Below, piece by piece: positions 26,235 to 35,576 of a DNA stretch of 64,000 nt (position 1 is the first letter of the stretch; every line of letters starts with the position of its first letter). Source of the DNA: Actinotignum timonense (lineage in GTDB: Bacteria; Actinomycetota; Actinomycetes; Actinomycetales; Actinomycetaceae); the NCBI RefSeq assembly GCF_030216305.1, contig NZ_JASOKT010000002.1, positions 174,524 to 238,523 on the forward strand, written 5' to 3'. The notes under the pieces were generated by a model. That model was not told where the DNA came from. It was given only the letters and a program-made list of their open reading frames with translations, and did not search any database. A program made the translations under genes and the position numbers.

Positions 26235-27488
26235 TTAGCGCAGCCGCGTGCCATCCGCCAATTCGAAGAGCGTGCGCAGCACCGCCCCGTTACTGGAACG
26301 CAAACCGCTGTGCTCGTGGGTGGAGGTCACGTACCGGTGAATCCCGGAAAGTAGCGCTCCTGTTTCAAGGGAGAACTCCAGGGGCACATAGGCGTCATTC
26401 ACGTAAACCGCGGCCGCGCCGCGCGCCCCCGATTCCCGCAAAGCTTCCGGGAAGTAGAGCTGCGGCCACTCCCAGGTGGCCAGTTTTTCAACTACATCTT
26501 TCCACGGTTGGAAAGCCGGGACGGTATCTGCCCATTCCGCCCACACGTGCTCGCCGTAGAGGAGCGAGGTATCGGTGCGGAAAGCTTCCGGTTGGGTGCG
26601 CTCCGCACTCCAGTTGGTGACCACACCATCCGCGTAGGAAGATTCGTGCAGCACGTAGTAGAGCGGGTTACGCCCATCAAAAGGCATGGCCGCGGCCAGG
26701 TCATAACGGAAAGCTGTGGAGGCCGGATCCTTTTCCAGCAGGTAATACAGTTCCCGCCATCCGTTATCCGAACCAAGGAGGTGCCCGAGGGAACGCAGCC
26801 GCGAGGGCGAAACAATTTCCCCGGTGGGTAATTCGATGGAACCGCTACCCGCCAGCTCCACCAGCTCCCGCACCTGGTCGCGGTGCGCGGGGAAACGCCG
26901 ATAGTACTCTTCACTGTGCTCGCGCATCTTTTCCCACGTGAGGGAATAGACATCATCAGCGCTGCGGCGCACGGCGGTAAGCCCGCCGGTGAGGAATGCC
27001 TGGTCGATATGTTCGGGCGCTACCGAAAGATAATGCACGGTGGTGAAACCACCGAAGGACTGCCCGAGGAGGTTGATTTTCTCCACCCCGAGTTCTTGGC
27101 GCAGCGCCTCGCAATCGCGCACGATGCCATCGGCACGCATATGGCTGAGGTATTCGGCGACCTCCGCGGTGCTTCCGGTGCTGAGAATATCCTCCCCGAC
27201 GGGTGTGGAGCGGCCCGTGCCGCGTTCATCCACGAACACAACCCGGTAGCGTTCCAGGGCCACGTTCAGCCAGGAGGGCTCCAGCGGGGACAGGCTGGGC
27301 CGCCAGGCTTCATAGCCCGGCCCACCCTGCAGATAGAAGAGATAGGGGAGGGATTCCCCGCCCGGGCGAGTGGCGATACGAGCGAATACCTCAATGGTGC
27401 GGGTATCTTCCCGATCCGCGGTGAGCGGGACGGTGAGGGTGAGTTCATCGAGGCGAAGCTGCTCGAGATAGTGCGTTGTTGTCGTCAT
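26235..27488 (-). CDS. Proline iminopeptidase-like alpha/beta hydrolase (S33)
   Basis: 417-aa alpha/beta-hydrolase fold peptidase. The oxyanion segment YLFYLQGGPGYEAWRPS and VVFVDERGTGRSTPVG are typical of S33 prolyl aminopeptidases; the nucleophile elbow is NLLGQSFGGFTTVHYLS. The Asp and His of the triad would be AVYVNDAYVPLEFS and TSTHEHSGLRS near the C-terminus. It removes N-terminal proline from peptides. The ATG at 27488 gives the normal family start; no strong ribosome site is visible. Confidence 0.9.
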   Translation of the reverse strand: MTTTTHYLEQLRLDELTLTVPLTADREDTRTIEVFARIATRPGGESLPYLFYLQGGPGYEAWRPSLSPLEPSWLNVALERYRVVFVDERGTGRSTPVGEDILSTGSTAEVAEYLSHMRADGIVRDCEALRQELGVEKINLLGQSFGGFTTVHYLSVAPEHIDQAFLTGGLTAVRRSADDVYSLTWEKMREHSEEYYRRFPAHRDQVRELVELAGSGSIELPTGEIVSPSRLRSLGHLLGSDNGWRELYYLLEKDPASTAFRYDLAAAMPFDGRNPLYYVLHESSYADGVVTNWSAERTQPEAFRTDTSLLYGEHVWAEWADTVPAFQPWKDVVEKLATWEWPQLYFPEALRESGARGAAAVYVNDAYVPLEFSLETGALLSGIHRYVTSTHEHSGLRSSNGAVLRTLFELADGTRLR

Positions 27489-27601
27489 ACTAGGAACGCT
27501 ACCAGGCGCTTCGACATTCTCAGCGGGCGGGAGGCCCACGAGCGTCACTTCGCGCCGTGAGCCTCCCACCAAACCCGTGACCTTCCCGCCCGAGCTGTCA
27601 T

Positions 27602-29638
27602 CTACACAATGACCTCGCGGGAAATCTCTACAGTGCGATCCGCCGGGAGGCTCTTCACCCAGGCCGGCGAAGCGGAATGCCGCGCGATGCGAGCGAAAAG
27701 CCAGGCTTGCCAGCGGGGCAGCTGCGGGATATCACCGGCACTACCAGAGCCCGCACCGTTACCAGAGCCCGCGCTCTTGCCAGAGTCCGCACCGCCGCTA
27801 GCTGCGTCGTCGTTCTTCCCGCGTGCGCGTACCCCCAAGTGACTGAGCACCCACTGGGCCTCGCTCAGCTTCCAGGAACCCCACCCGTATTCGCGCTGCG
27901 CCCATTCCAAGTCGGCCGGAATATTGCGGATATCCATGAAGCCGTACCGCATTGTGAGGTGAACAACGCCCTCCACGCGCGGGCTCACCTGCGTGCGGGT
28001 AATGCGCTCGGCGCGCTCAATATGGGCTTGCGGGGCTGTTTTGATGGAGAGAATAATAACGTGGTCGCGCATACTGCGATGCAGCTCGGTGGTGGCCCGC
28101 AACGCAGCCGGGACCGTGGTGGCCAAGGAATGCGGATAAATAACCGTACCCGGAACTCGCCGCAGCGGGTTTTTCTGCAAGTGCGCCGCGAACTCCGCGA
28201 GGGTGCCTTCGGTGCGCGCCCGGGTGGCCGCCACCACTGCCTCCCCGCGCCGCCACGTGAGCATCACCACCATGAGAATGAGGGCGATAAGCAGAGGCAG
28301 CCAGCCACCCGTCACCAATTTCGCGGCATTAGCGGCGAAAAGCGGCACTTCTACCACTCCCAACACCACCGCCAGCGCCGCGCTCTGCCACCAGCGCCAG
28401 TGCCAGCCGATCACCGTGAGAGCTAGCAGCATCGCGGTGGTGAGAAGGAAATCGGTGGAGACCGCCAGCCCGTAAGCGGAGGACAGCCGCGCCGAATCAC
28501 GGAAAATCACCACCACGGCCGCCACCGCCGCCACCAGCAGCCCGGTAATATCCGGCAGGTAAATCTGCCCAGCCCCGCTCGCGGAGGTATAACGAATCCG
28601 CAGGTGGGGGAGGTATCCGAGCCGGGAAGCCTGGCGGGCAATGGAATAGGTCCCCGCGATCACCGATTGCGAGGCGATGACCGTGGCGCCGGTCGCCAGC
28701 AGCATGAGCACCAGGGCCCACTGGGAAGAAACCAGGTGGAAGAACGGATCGGCAATAGCCTCCGGGTGCTCGAGCAGCAGCGCGCCCTGCCCCAGGTAGT
28801 TACACACCAGCGCGGGCAGCACCACCGCGAACCACACCGCGGAAATGGGGCGCCGCCCGAAATGGGCGATATCGGCGTAGAGCGCCTCGGCGCCGGTCAC
28901 CGCGAGTACTACCGCGCCCATGGCGAGGAAACCGATAGCCGGGTGCCCGCCCACAAATATCAGCGCCTGGTGCGGGGAAAGTGCCGCGATAATTTCCGGA
29001 TGCGCGGCAATATGCGGGAGCGCGATTAGCGCTAGCCCCGTGAACCACAGCAGCATGAAGGGGCCGAAAATCGCGCCCACTCGCCCGGTGCCGTAGCGCT
29101 GCATCCAGCCCAGGGTGAGAAGAATCACCAGCGCGATGGGCACGATGAGGGTGGAGGGGAAGGTTGGCAAGGCCACCCGGATACCTTCGATAGCGGAGAG
29201 CACTGAAATGGCCGGGGTGATGACGGCGTCGCCGAAAAAGAGCGCCGCCCCGAACATGCCCGCCACCGTGAAAAGCGCCGCGGCGCGCGGCCGCCCACCG
29301 CTGAGGGTGCGTAGCAGGGTGGCGAGGGCAATGATGCCGCCTTCGCCGTCGTTATCCGCGCGCAGCACAAGGATGACGTATTTGAAGGACACGATAAGAA
29401 GGAGCATCCACACCACCAGGGAAATCACTCCGTAGATCGAGGCGTCCGTGAGCGGAACAGCCCCGCCGTGCACGGTGAAAACCGCGCGCACAACATAGAG
29501 CGGACTGGTCCCGATATCGCCGAAAACCACCCCAAGAGCGGCCAAACCAAGACCGGCGCGGGCTAGGGTCCCGCCACGGTGGGCACTGTGTTCCCCACCG
29601 TCACGCCGCAGCGACGCAGCGCGAAAAATTTTTGTCAT
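27602..29638 (-). CDS. kup: KUP family potassium transporter
   Basis: 678-aa K+ uptake protein driven by proton symport. The first helix region GLAALGVVFGDIGTSPLYVVRAVF is the family signature, followed by about twelve helices, LVLRADNDGEGGIIALATLL, and FFGDAVITPAISVLSAIEG. The cytoplasmic C-terminal domain (after about residue 480) ends with a Ser/Gly-rich linker and VKSLPADRTVEISREVIV. ATG at 29638 is chosen as the nearest start before the first helix; an upstream in-frame ATG at 29719 exists. Confidence 0.94.
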   Translation of the reverse strand: MTKIFRAASLRRDGGEHSAHRGGTLARAGLGLAALGVVFGDIGTSPLYVVRAVFTVHGGAVPLTDASIYGVISLVVWMLLLIVSFKYVILVLRADNDGEGGIIALATLLRTLSGGRPRAAALFTVAGMFGAALFFGDAVITPAISVLSAIEGIRVALPTFPSTLIVPIALVILLTLGWMQRYGTGRVGAIFGPFMLLWFTGLALIALPHIAAHPEIIAALSPHQALIFVGGHPAIGFLAMGAVVLAVTGAEALYADIAHFGRRPISAVWFAVVLPALVCNYLGQGALLLEHPEAIADPFFHLVSSQWALVLMLLATGATVIASQSVIAGTYSIARQASRLGYLPHLRIRYTSASGAGQIYLPDITGLLVAAVAAVVVIFRDSARLSSAYGLAVSTDFLLTTAMLLALTVIGWHWRWWQSAALAVVLGVVEVPLFAANAAKLVTGGWLPLLIALILMVVMLTWRRGEAVVAATRARTEGTLAEFAAHLQKNPLRRVPGTVIYPHSLATTVPAALRATTELHRSMRDHVIILSIKTAPQAHIERAERITRTQVSPRVEGVVHLTMRYGFMDIRNIPADLEWAQREYGWGSWKLSEAQWVLSHLGVRARGKNDDAASGGADSGKSAGSGNGAGSGSAGDIPQLPRWQAWLFARIARHSASPAWVKSLPADRTVEISREVIV

Positions 29639-29761
29639 GAGCGGGAATCCTAGCCACCTTCGCTGACGAAAAAGCATCGAAAAGGTCCGGTGTGATGTTC
29701 TAGTCACCCGGTGTACCATCGTCCCAGGAAGCTAATCGTTGCGGTGAGGAGTTCAATAACA

Positions 29762-30004
29762 ATGATGGCAATGCACGGTGGCGCCCAGCTCGCCAATAGC
29801 GGGGCGCAGGTCCTCGCCTGGGTGGTTATTAGTGTTTTGGTGCTGGCCCTCGGGATTCTGCTGCTGTTCTTGGCGCGCCGCCACGCCGCGCGCGGCACCA
29901 TGGAGGTCACGCCCGCGGAAGTCGCGGCCGGTGCAGTTTCGGAAAATGATGGGATGGGGAACGACGGCGCAGCTGAGGCCGCCGGCGAACCTGGCAATCA
30001 CTAG
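29762..30004 (+). CDS. Small single-pass protein with LANSG sorting-signal-like start
   Basis: 80-aa predicted protein. After only nine residues comes LANSGAQVLAWVVISVLVLALG, followed by the end of a hydrophobic helix and a positive ARRHAARG stretch. This order (LPXTG-like motif, helix, basic tail) mimics a sortase cell-wall sorting signal but without any secreted domain before it. A further 40-residue acidic tail follows, which true sorting signals lack. A GAGGAG site lies 10 nt before the ATG. It is divergent from kup and ends 17 nt before the M18 aminopeptidase. Function unknown; a small membrane protein is the cautious call. Confidence 0.6.
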   Translation: MMAMHGGAQLANSGAQVLAWVVISVLVLALGILLLFLARRHAARGTMEVTPAEVAAGAVSENDGMGNDGAAEAAGEPGNH

Positions 30005-30021
30005 ACTGGGAGGCCATGAGC

Positions 30022-31572
30022 ATGTCTGAGTTTGCTGAGTCCACGCCCGATGCCGCGCAGGCGGATACCGCGCTGGAGGGTACCGCGCCAGCGGATCCGG
30101 CGCAGGCGCAGGGGAGCACCCCCGCTGATCTCCACGCCCGCGGATACGCGCAATTCATCGCGGCATCCCCGTCCTCGTACCACGCGGCGGCGCAGCTGGC
30201 TCAGATTCTGGAAGCCCACGGTTTCACCGAGCAGCGGGAAACGGAAGCCTGGGAGGCGCGCGGGGCGCGCTATGTGCGGCGCGGCGGGGCGCTCATCGCC
30301 TGGGTGAGCCCGCGGGGTGCGGGGAACGGCGAACTGGCCCCGTTCCGCATCCTCGGTGCCCATACGGATTCGCCCACTCTCAAACTCAAGCCGGCCGGAA
30401 CTTCCCGCCACGGGGGCTACACCCAGGTGGATATGGAGGTGTACGGCGGGCCGCTGCTCAATTCGTGGCTCAACCGTGACCTCGGCCTGGCCGGGCGCAT
30501 CACGGATATGGAGGGCCGGGAATACCTGGTGCGCACCCCGGCGTGCATGGTGATCCCGCAGCTCGCCCCGCATCTTATTTCCGGCAATCGGGATAGCCTG
30601 AGCTTGGATCGCCAGCAGCATCTCCACCCGATATTCACCGGGGCGCGCGGGGAAGCCTGCTGCGCCGCGGGCGCGGATTGCGCCGATAACGCCGCGCACG
30701 CGGAAGCCGATACCGATAGCGATCTTTTTGAGACCCTGGCGCGCTACGCGAAGCCGGGGTCGGAGGGGCGGGAAGCGCCCGGCGCCGAATGGATCGGCTG
30801 GCATGATATTTACGCTTATGACGTTGAGCCGCCGCGGCGCAATGGGATGTACCTATCGGCCGGGCGCCAGGATAATTTGTCCTCCGTATACGCCGGGCTG
30901 CGGGCGCTCCTCGACGGAGTGGCGGCCGATGCCGAGCTCCCGTACTTCCCCGTTTTCGCCGCCTTCGATCACGAAGAAGTTGGCTCGGAAACCACCAGCG
31001 GAGCCAGCGGGCCCTTCCTGGAAACCGTGCTCGCCCGCATCGCAGAAAGCTTCGGGGTGCGCGGGGATAGCTGGTACCGGTTGCTGGCTCGCTCGGCCTG
31101 CATGTCCGCCGATGCCGGTCACGCTCTCAACCCTAATTACGCCGAGTTTTACGATCCGGATTCCGCCCCGCGCGCCGGTGCCGGCCCGCTCATCAAAATG
31201 AACGCCCAGCAGCGCTACGCCTCCGACGCGGAATCGGTGACCCTCGCCCTGCGCGCGGCCAGCGATGCCGGCGCCGCCTACCAATTCTTCATTTCCCGCA
31301 ATTCCATCCCTTGCGGAACCACCATCGGCCCGCTCACCGCCACCCGCCTGGGTATCACCACGGTGGATGTGGGCGTGCCCCTCCTGTCCATGCACTCCGC
31401 GCGCGAACTCTCCCACGTGGAAGACCTCTACCAGCTGCGCCGCCTCATCCGCGGTTTCCTCTTCGGTCAGGGCGCGGCCATTCTTCCGGACGTGGATCTT
31501 GCGGATCTCGCCGATCTCACGGATAACGGCGGGGGAGCGGGCCCGGGCGTAGAAAGTGAGCGTAATGAGTAG
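30022..31572 (+). CDS. M18 family aminopeptidase (aspartyl aminopeptidase-like)
   Basis: 516-aa dinuclear zinc aminopeptidase. Zinc and catalytic segments are ILGAHTDSPTLKLKP, the QDNLSSVYAGLRALLDG region, FDHEEVGSETTSGASGPFL with the catalytic Glu, and a C-terminal VDVGVPLLSMHSARELS with the last His. M18 enzymes remove N-terminal acidic or neutral residues and form dodecamers. A Cys/Ala-rich insert (EACCAAGADCADNAAH) interrupts the middle. ATG at 30022 is 8 nt from GGAGG; ATG at 30016 is too close. It overlaps the following synthetase gene by 8 nt. Confidence 0.9.
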   Translation: MSEFAESTPDAAQADTALEGTAPADPAQAQGSTPADLHARGYAQFIAASPSSYHAAAQLAQILEAHGFTEQRETEAWEARGARYVRRGGALIAWVSPRGAGNGELAPFRILGAHTDSPTLKLKPAGTSRHGGYTQVDMEVYGGPLLNSWLNRDLGLAGRITDMEGREYLVRTPACMVIPQLAPHLISGNRDSLSLDRQQHLHPIFTGARGEACCAAGADCADNAAHAEADTDSDLFETLARYAKPGSEGREAPGAEWIGWHDIYAYDVEPPRRNGMYLSAGRQDNLSSVYAGLRALLDGVAADAELPYFPVFAAFDHEEVGSETTSGASGPFLETVLARIAESFGVRGDSWYRLLARSACMSADAGHALNPNYAEFYDPDSAPRAGAGPLIKMNAQQRYASDAESVTLALRAASDAGAAYQFFISRNSIPCGTTIGPLTATRLGITTVDVGVPLLSMHSARELSHVEDLYQLRRLIRGFLFGQGAAILPDVDLADLADLTDNGGGAGPGVESERNE

Positions 31573-33259
31573 CGTCCCCGTCACGAACGTTGCCTATCTG
31601 CTTGATCGCACCGCTTTCGCCAACCCGGATCGCACCTGCTTCTACTACGACGCCACCACCCTGACGGTCGGCGAAGCGCGCGATACCACCTCCCGCCTCG
31701 CCCAGCTGTTCGTCCAGGCCGGCGTCTCCCACGGGGACCGCGTCATGATCGTGGCCCATAATTCTCCCTACCACTACCTAGTTGCGGTTGCCTGCGCCCG
31801 CATCGGTGCGGTTTTCGTTCCGGTGGACGCCCGCCTCCACCCGGTAGAAATTCAACGCCTCGTCGATTTCGCGGCTCCGCGCGTCCTCATCGCGTGCGCG
31901 GAAATAGGCACCGCCGGCGCCTTCACCTCCACCGGCACTCTTATTCATTTTGTTATCGACGACGACGTCCTCGCGCCACCCTTCACTCCCGCCCTCACCA
32001 ACGGCTATATTGCTTTGAGCGCGGCAACCGGGAGTTTCACCGCTGATTTCGTAGCCGATGGCCCAGCCGGAAATCCCGCCTTTAATACCGAAGGCTACCC
32101 GAGCGGAGTGGCCGTCATGATGTTCCGGCCCGCGCCCCCGGAAGCACCCCGCGCCCTCGAACTCACCCACGATAATTTGTGGTGGGCGGACCGTATTTTC
32201 CACGATGCACTGGGCTACGGGCGTGATGACATTTTCTTACACAGCGCGCGATGTTCCTCTATTGCCGGCTTCAACGGCGGCACCCTCTTCCACTTCGCGC
32301 GCGGGGGCCGCATTGTTATTGCGCGCACTCCCTCCCCGGCCGGGCTGCTGCACCTCATTGAAGAACACCGGGTCACCACCATGTTCGGCACCCCCACCAC
32401 CTATTCTTTTATGCTCGACGACGACACCTTCCTCACCCGGGACCTTTCCAGCCTCCGGTACGCCTTCGTGGGCGGGGCGGCGGTCCCGCCGGCTCTCATG
32501 GGGCGCCTGGATGCGGCGGGTCTCCATCCTCTTAATATGTGGGGGTCTGTGGAAACGGGCGGCGTCGGCCCCTATCTTCCCACCGCTCGGGTAGCGCACA
32601 AAGCTGAAACGGTGGGGCGCGCCATGCCCCACGTGGAGATTCGCCTGGTAGAGCCGGGTACCGATAGCCCGGTGGCGCCCGGGGAGATCGGAGAAATGCA
32701 ACTGCGCGGGCCGAGCATTTCGGCCGGATACTGGCACGGGGATAATTACCAGCGTTCCTCCTTCGCGGGGGAATGGTTCTGCTCTCAGGATCACGCGCGG
32801 GTGGATGCGGACGGGTATATCACCCTGGTCGCCCGGGTCACCGATACCATCAAAACCGGGGGAGATACCGTACACCCCGAAGAAATTGAGCGGGTGCTCC
32901 ACCAGTACCCGGGAGTGCGGGCCGCCCTCGTCACGGGCGTACCCGATCCGGTGTGGGGCCAGGTGGTGGGTGCCGCCATCGTCATGGATTCCCACGAGTC
33001 CAGCCCCGAAAATTTCGCCACCCCGGATCCGGCCACCGGCGGTTTCGCGGTGGTGCCCCAAAGCCTGCCTGTGCCCAGCCTCGATCAACTTCGGGCTTTT
33101 GCCGCCCAAGCGCTCGCTTCCTTCAAGCTCCCGCGCCTGCTCGTGGTTCTCGATGAGCTTCCGGTGGATGACGACGGGAAAGTATCTCGGGCGCGGTTGC
33201 GGGAGCTCTTCGGGCACGGTACCGCAGCGCCGGCTCCTGCGGCGCCGGTAGCTCTCTAA
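31565..33259 (+). CDS. AMP-binding acyl-CoA synthetase-like enzyme
   Basis: 564-aa ANL-superfamily enzyme that would adenylate a carboxylic acid and pass it to CoA. The fold is complete: GDRVMIVAHNSPYHYLVAVACARIGAVFVPVDARL, a P-loop-like region (usually STGxTGxPK) that is weakly kept as AVMMFRPAPPEAPRALELTHDN, NMWGSVETGGVGPYLP in the adenine-binding position, and RVDADGYITLVARVTDTIKTGGDTVHPEEIERVL. The divergent P-loop is unusual and may affect ATP use. The C-terminal lysine motif VDDDGKVSRARLREL is present. Coupled to the M18 peptidase by an 8-nt overlap. Substrate unknown. Confidence 0.85.
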   Translation: MSSVPVTNVAYLLDRTAFANPDRTCFYYDATTLTVGEARDTTSRLAQLFVQAGVSHGDRVMIVAHNSPYHYLVAVACARIGAVFVPVDARLHPVEIQRLVDFAAPRVLIACAEIGTAGAFTSTGTLIHFVIDDDVLAPPFTPALTNGYIALSAATGSFTADFVADGPAGNPAFNTEGYPSGVAVMMFRPAPPEAPRALELTHDNLWWADRIFHDALGYGRDDIFLHSARCSSIAGFNGGTLFHFARGGRIVIARTPSPAGLLHLIEEHRVTTMFGTPTTYSFMLDDDTFLTRDLSSLRYAFVGGAAVPPALMGRLDAAGLHPLNMWGSVETGGVGPYLPTARVAHKAETVGRAMPHVEIRLVEPGTDSPVAPGEIGEMQLRGPSISAGYWHGDNYQRSSFAGEWFCSQDHARVDADGYITLVARVTDTIKTGGDTVHPEEIERVLHQYPGVRAALVTGVPDPVWGQVVGAAIVMDSHESSPENFATPDPATGGFAVVPQSLPVPSLDQLRAFAAQALASFKLPRLLVVLDELPVDDDGKVSRARLRELFGHGTAAPAPAAPVAL

Positions 33260-33363
33260 AACAGCCCCGCACGCTTTCAGCCGCGGCCGCGGTGCCTGTG
33301 GACGCCTCTGCCGCGCCCTGCAACAGCCCCGTATCTCGATTCTGGAATGATTTTGAGAAAAAC

Positions 33364-33382
33364 TATCTCAGCATATGAGATA
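33364..33382. promoter_or_regulatory. Palindromic operator-like site
   Basis: TATCTCA (33364-33370) and TGAGATA (33376-33382) are exact reverse complements with a 5-bp spacer, lying in an AT-rich stretch about 370 bp before the oligopeptide-binding protein. It may be a regulator site; the regulator is not known. Confidence 0.35.
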
Positions 33383-33496
33383 TCCACGGCGTGAGACGTG
33401 ACTCCTTCCTGAAAGTGTCCAGACTCTCGCAACTTCGAAAAATGGCTCTATGCTGCGGATTTCTCCAATTTTTGCGGGCGTGAACATTCGCACATG

Positions 33497-33550
33497 AAAA
33501 AAGCCTGAGCCTAAACGTAAAGAAATCGTCAAGACTCGTGTAGGCTTTTT
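33497..33550. repeat. Inverted repeat in the AT-rich leader region
   Basis: AAAAAGCCT (33498-33506) and AGGCTTTTT (33542-33550) are reverse complements with a 35-nt loop. On the plus strand the right arm ends in a T run, so a terminator for transcripts from the synthetase gene is possible despite the long loop. Confidence 0.35.
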
Positions 33551-33627
33551 CCATGGTTAGAGCGGTGGCGCTGGCTATCCGCACAGGATGCCAATGCGTG
33601 TTCCATCCTGTGGAGATCGTCAACGCA

Positions 33628-33724
33628 CCGGATTCTTGAGAATCCGGCACCGCTTTTGCATATTCCACGCGCCCACAGCGCGAACATGATCACTCCGTAC
33701 CGGGGGACTGCCCCCGCGGTACGG
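33628..33724 (+). promoter_or_regulatory. Structured 5' leader of the peptide-binding protein gene
   Basis: Two hairpins precede the ribosome site. The first is a near-perfect palindrome, CCGGATTCT-TG-AGAATCCGG (33628-33647). The second pairs CCGTACCGGGGG (33695-33706) with CCCCC and GGTACGG (33711-33724) around a 4-nt loop with a 2-nt bulge, ending 10 nt before GAGGAGG. Such folds could stabilise the message or affect translation. No known riboswitch class was recognised. Confidence 0.45.
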
Positions 33725-33749
33725 AAACAGTCAATGAGGAGGTTCCTTC

Positions 33750-35534
33750 GTGAAGAAGACCGCTTATCCCTTGGTGGCCGGAGCAGCCGCGCTTGCTCTG
33801 GTCATGACTGGTTGTTCCTCCAACGGCAAGGGTGGCCCCACCCAGGTCGAAGGAAATGTCAACCGGACCGCTTCGGTCACCGTCGGTGCCGATGAATTCC
33901 TGGGCTACAACGGCTTGACGCCCACTACCTACAGCTCGGCCAACTCCCTTGTTGTTGACCGCATGATGCCCGGCTTCGGCTACTACTCCGCCAATGGCGA
34001 GTGGAAGCACGGCACCGCTCTCGGTGACTACGAACTGGTTTCCGAGAATCCCCTCACCGTGAAGTACACCTACAACGATGAGGCCAAGTACCAGGGTGGC
34101 GAACTTATTACCTGTGAAGATGCCTACCTGGACTGGGTTTCCCAGAACCCGAAGTGGATCATGGATGGCCAGGCTGCGGCCGGCTCCGATGAGCCGCTGT
34201 TCAACCACGTGTCCAGCCCGGATACCTATGCGGACGGCGTTCCGGAAGGCCCCCAGTGCAATGCTGGCGACCGTTCCTTCACCATCACCTACGCCGAACC
34301 GAACCCGGATTGGCAGCTCGTTGTTTCCGGTCAGCTTCCCTCGCACGTGGTAGCCAAGAAGATCGGCATGTCCAAGAAGGAGCTTTTCGAAGCTCTGAAG
34401 AACAAGGACTTTGAGACCGCTAAGAAGGCCGCTGAATTCTGGAACAACTGGAATTCGCCCACCCCGGGCCAGCTGCCCTCCGCGGAAGATGCTCCGTCCT
34501 TCGGCCCCTACACCCTCAAGGAAGGTGGCTGGGAAGCCGGTCAGTACATCACCATGGTTCCCAACCCGGATTGGTGGGGTGAGAAGCCCGGCCTCGATGA
34601 GCTCGTGATCCGCTTCATCCCGCCGGAAGGCCAGGTTCAGGCCCTCGCCAACCAGAACGTGAACGTCATTGAGCCGCAGGCCACCAAGGACACCCTTGAT
34701 GCCCTCAACGGCACCCAGGGCGTGACCGTCCTCGAAGGTAACACCATGATTTGGGAGCACTTCGACTTCAACTTCAAGCCGGGCTCCATCTTCGCCAATG
34801 ACAAGGGCGGCCTCGCTCTGCGCCAGGCCATGGCCTACTGCATCCCGCGCCAGCAGATCGTTGATTCGCTTATCAAGCCGCTCAACGCTAACGCTGAAGT
34901 CCTCAACTCCCGTGAATACTTCCCGGATAACCCCGAGTACAAGGAAGTTGTGGCCGCCTCCTACAACGGCGAATATGACAAGGTCGACATCGAAAAGGCC
35001 AAGGCCAAGGTTGCTGAATCCGGTATCGCCAACCCGGTGGTCCGCATTGGTTACAACCAGCCCAACCAGCGCCGTTCCGATGAGGTTGCCCTCGTGACCT
35101 CCTCCTGCGCCCAGGCCGGCATCACCGTCCAGGACGTCGGGGCCCAGGGCTTCATGGCCCCGGGTGGCGGCTATGAGAGCGGCGACTTCGATATGGTGCT
35201 CTTCGCCTGGTCCGGCTCCGGCCAGATCGTTTCCGGCGCGAATATCTACAAGTCCAACGGTGGCCAGAACCAGACCGGTTACGCCAACGCCACTGTTGAC
35301 ACCGAATGGGACAAGGTTTCCTCCAGCCTGGATCCGAAGGTCCAGAAGGAAGCCAAGAAGGTGATTGAGAAGGAACTGTGGAATGACCTCTTCGGTATCC
35401 CGCTCTTCACCCACCCGGGCATCGCGGCGTACACCACCGGTATGGAGAACGTTGAGCGCAACGTCACCCAGTCCGGTATCGCCTGGAATGCCGAAAAGTG
35501 GAGCTGGGGCTCCGCACCCGCCAAGGCTGAGTAA
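33750..35534 (+). CDS. Oligopeptide ABC transporter substrate-binding lipoprotein
   Basis: 594-aa family 5 solute-binding protein. A lipoprotein signal (MKKTAYPLVAGAAALALVMT, then GC at the lipobox) predicts lipid anchoring to the outer face of the membrane. The mature part shows RMMPGFGYYSANGEWKHG, NPLTVKYTYNDEAKYQGGELIT, and GPYTLKEGGWEAGQYITMVPNPDWWG, typical of DppA/OppA proteins. It captures peptides for the permeases encoded downstream. Codon use is the most biased in the window (many GTC, AAG, GGC), implying high expression. The GTG start follows GAGGAGG. A strong terminator separates it from the permease genes. Confidence 0.93.
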   Translation: MKKTAYPLVAGAAALALVMTGCSSNGKGGPTQVEGNVNRTASVTVGADEFLGYNGLTPTTYSSANSLVVDRMMPGFGYYSANGEWKHGTALGDYELVSENPLTVKYTYNDEAKYQGGELITCEDAYLDWVSQNPKWIMDGQAAAGSDEPLFNHVSSPDTYADGVPEGPQCNAGDRSFTITYAEPNPDWQLVVSGQLPSHVVAKKIGMSKKELFEALKNKDFETAKKAAEFWNNWNSPTPGQLPSAEDAPSFGPYTLKEGGWEAGQYITMVPNPDWWGEKPGLDELVIRFIPPEGQVQALANQNVNVIEPQATKDTLDALNGTQGVTVLEGNTMIWEHFDFNFKPGSIFANDKGGLALRQAMAYCIPRQQIVDSLIKPLNANAEVLNSREYFPDNPEYKEVVAASYNGEYDKVDIEKAKAKVAESGIANPVVRIGYNQPNQRRSDEVALVTSSCAQAGITVQDVGAQGFMAPGGGYESGDFDMVLFAWSGSGQIVSGANIYKSNGGQNQTGYANATVDTEWDKVSSSLDPKVQKEAKKVIEKELWNDLFGIPLFTHPGIAAYTTGMENVERNVTQSGIAWNAEKWSWGSAPAKAE

Positions 35535-35576
35535 TTAGCCTTATGCATAGGAAGTAATAGTTATTTTCTAGCTGCA

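Noticed and set aside
25162..27488. Restriction-modification or defence island
   Set aside because: Only the methylase is recognisable; neighbours are a peptidase, a hydrolase and a potassium transporter with no nuclease or defence domain.
29762..30004. Genuine LPXTG cell-wall protein
   Set aside because: There is no signal peptide or surface domain before LANSG, and the protein continues about 40 residues after the basic stretch.
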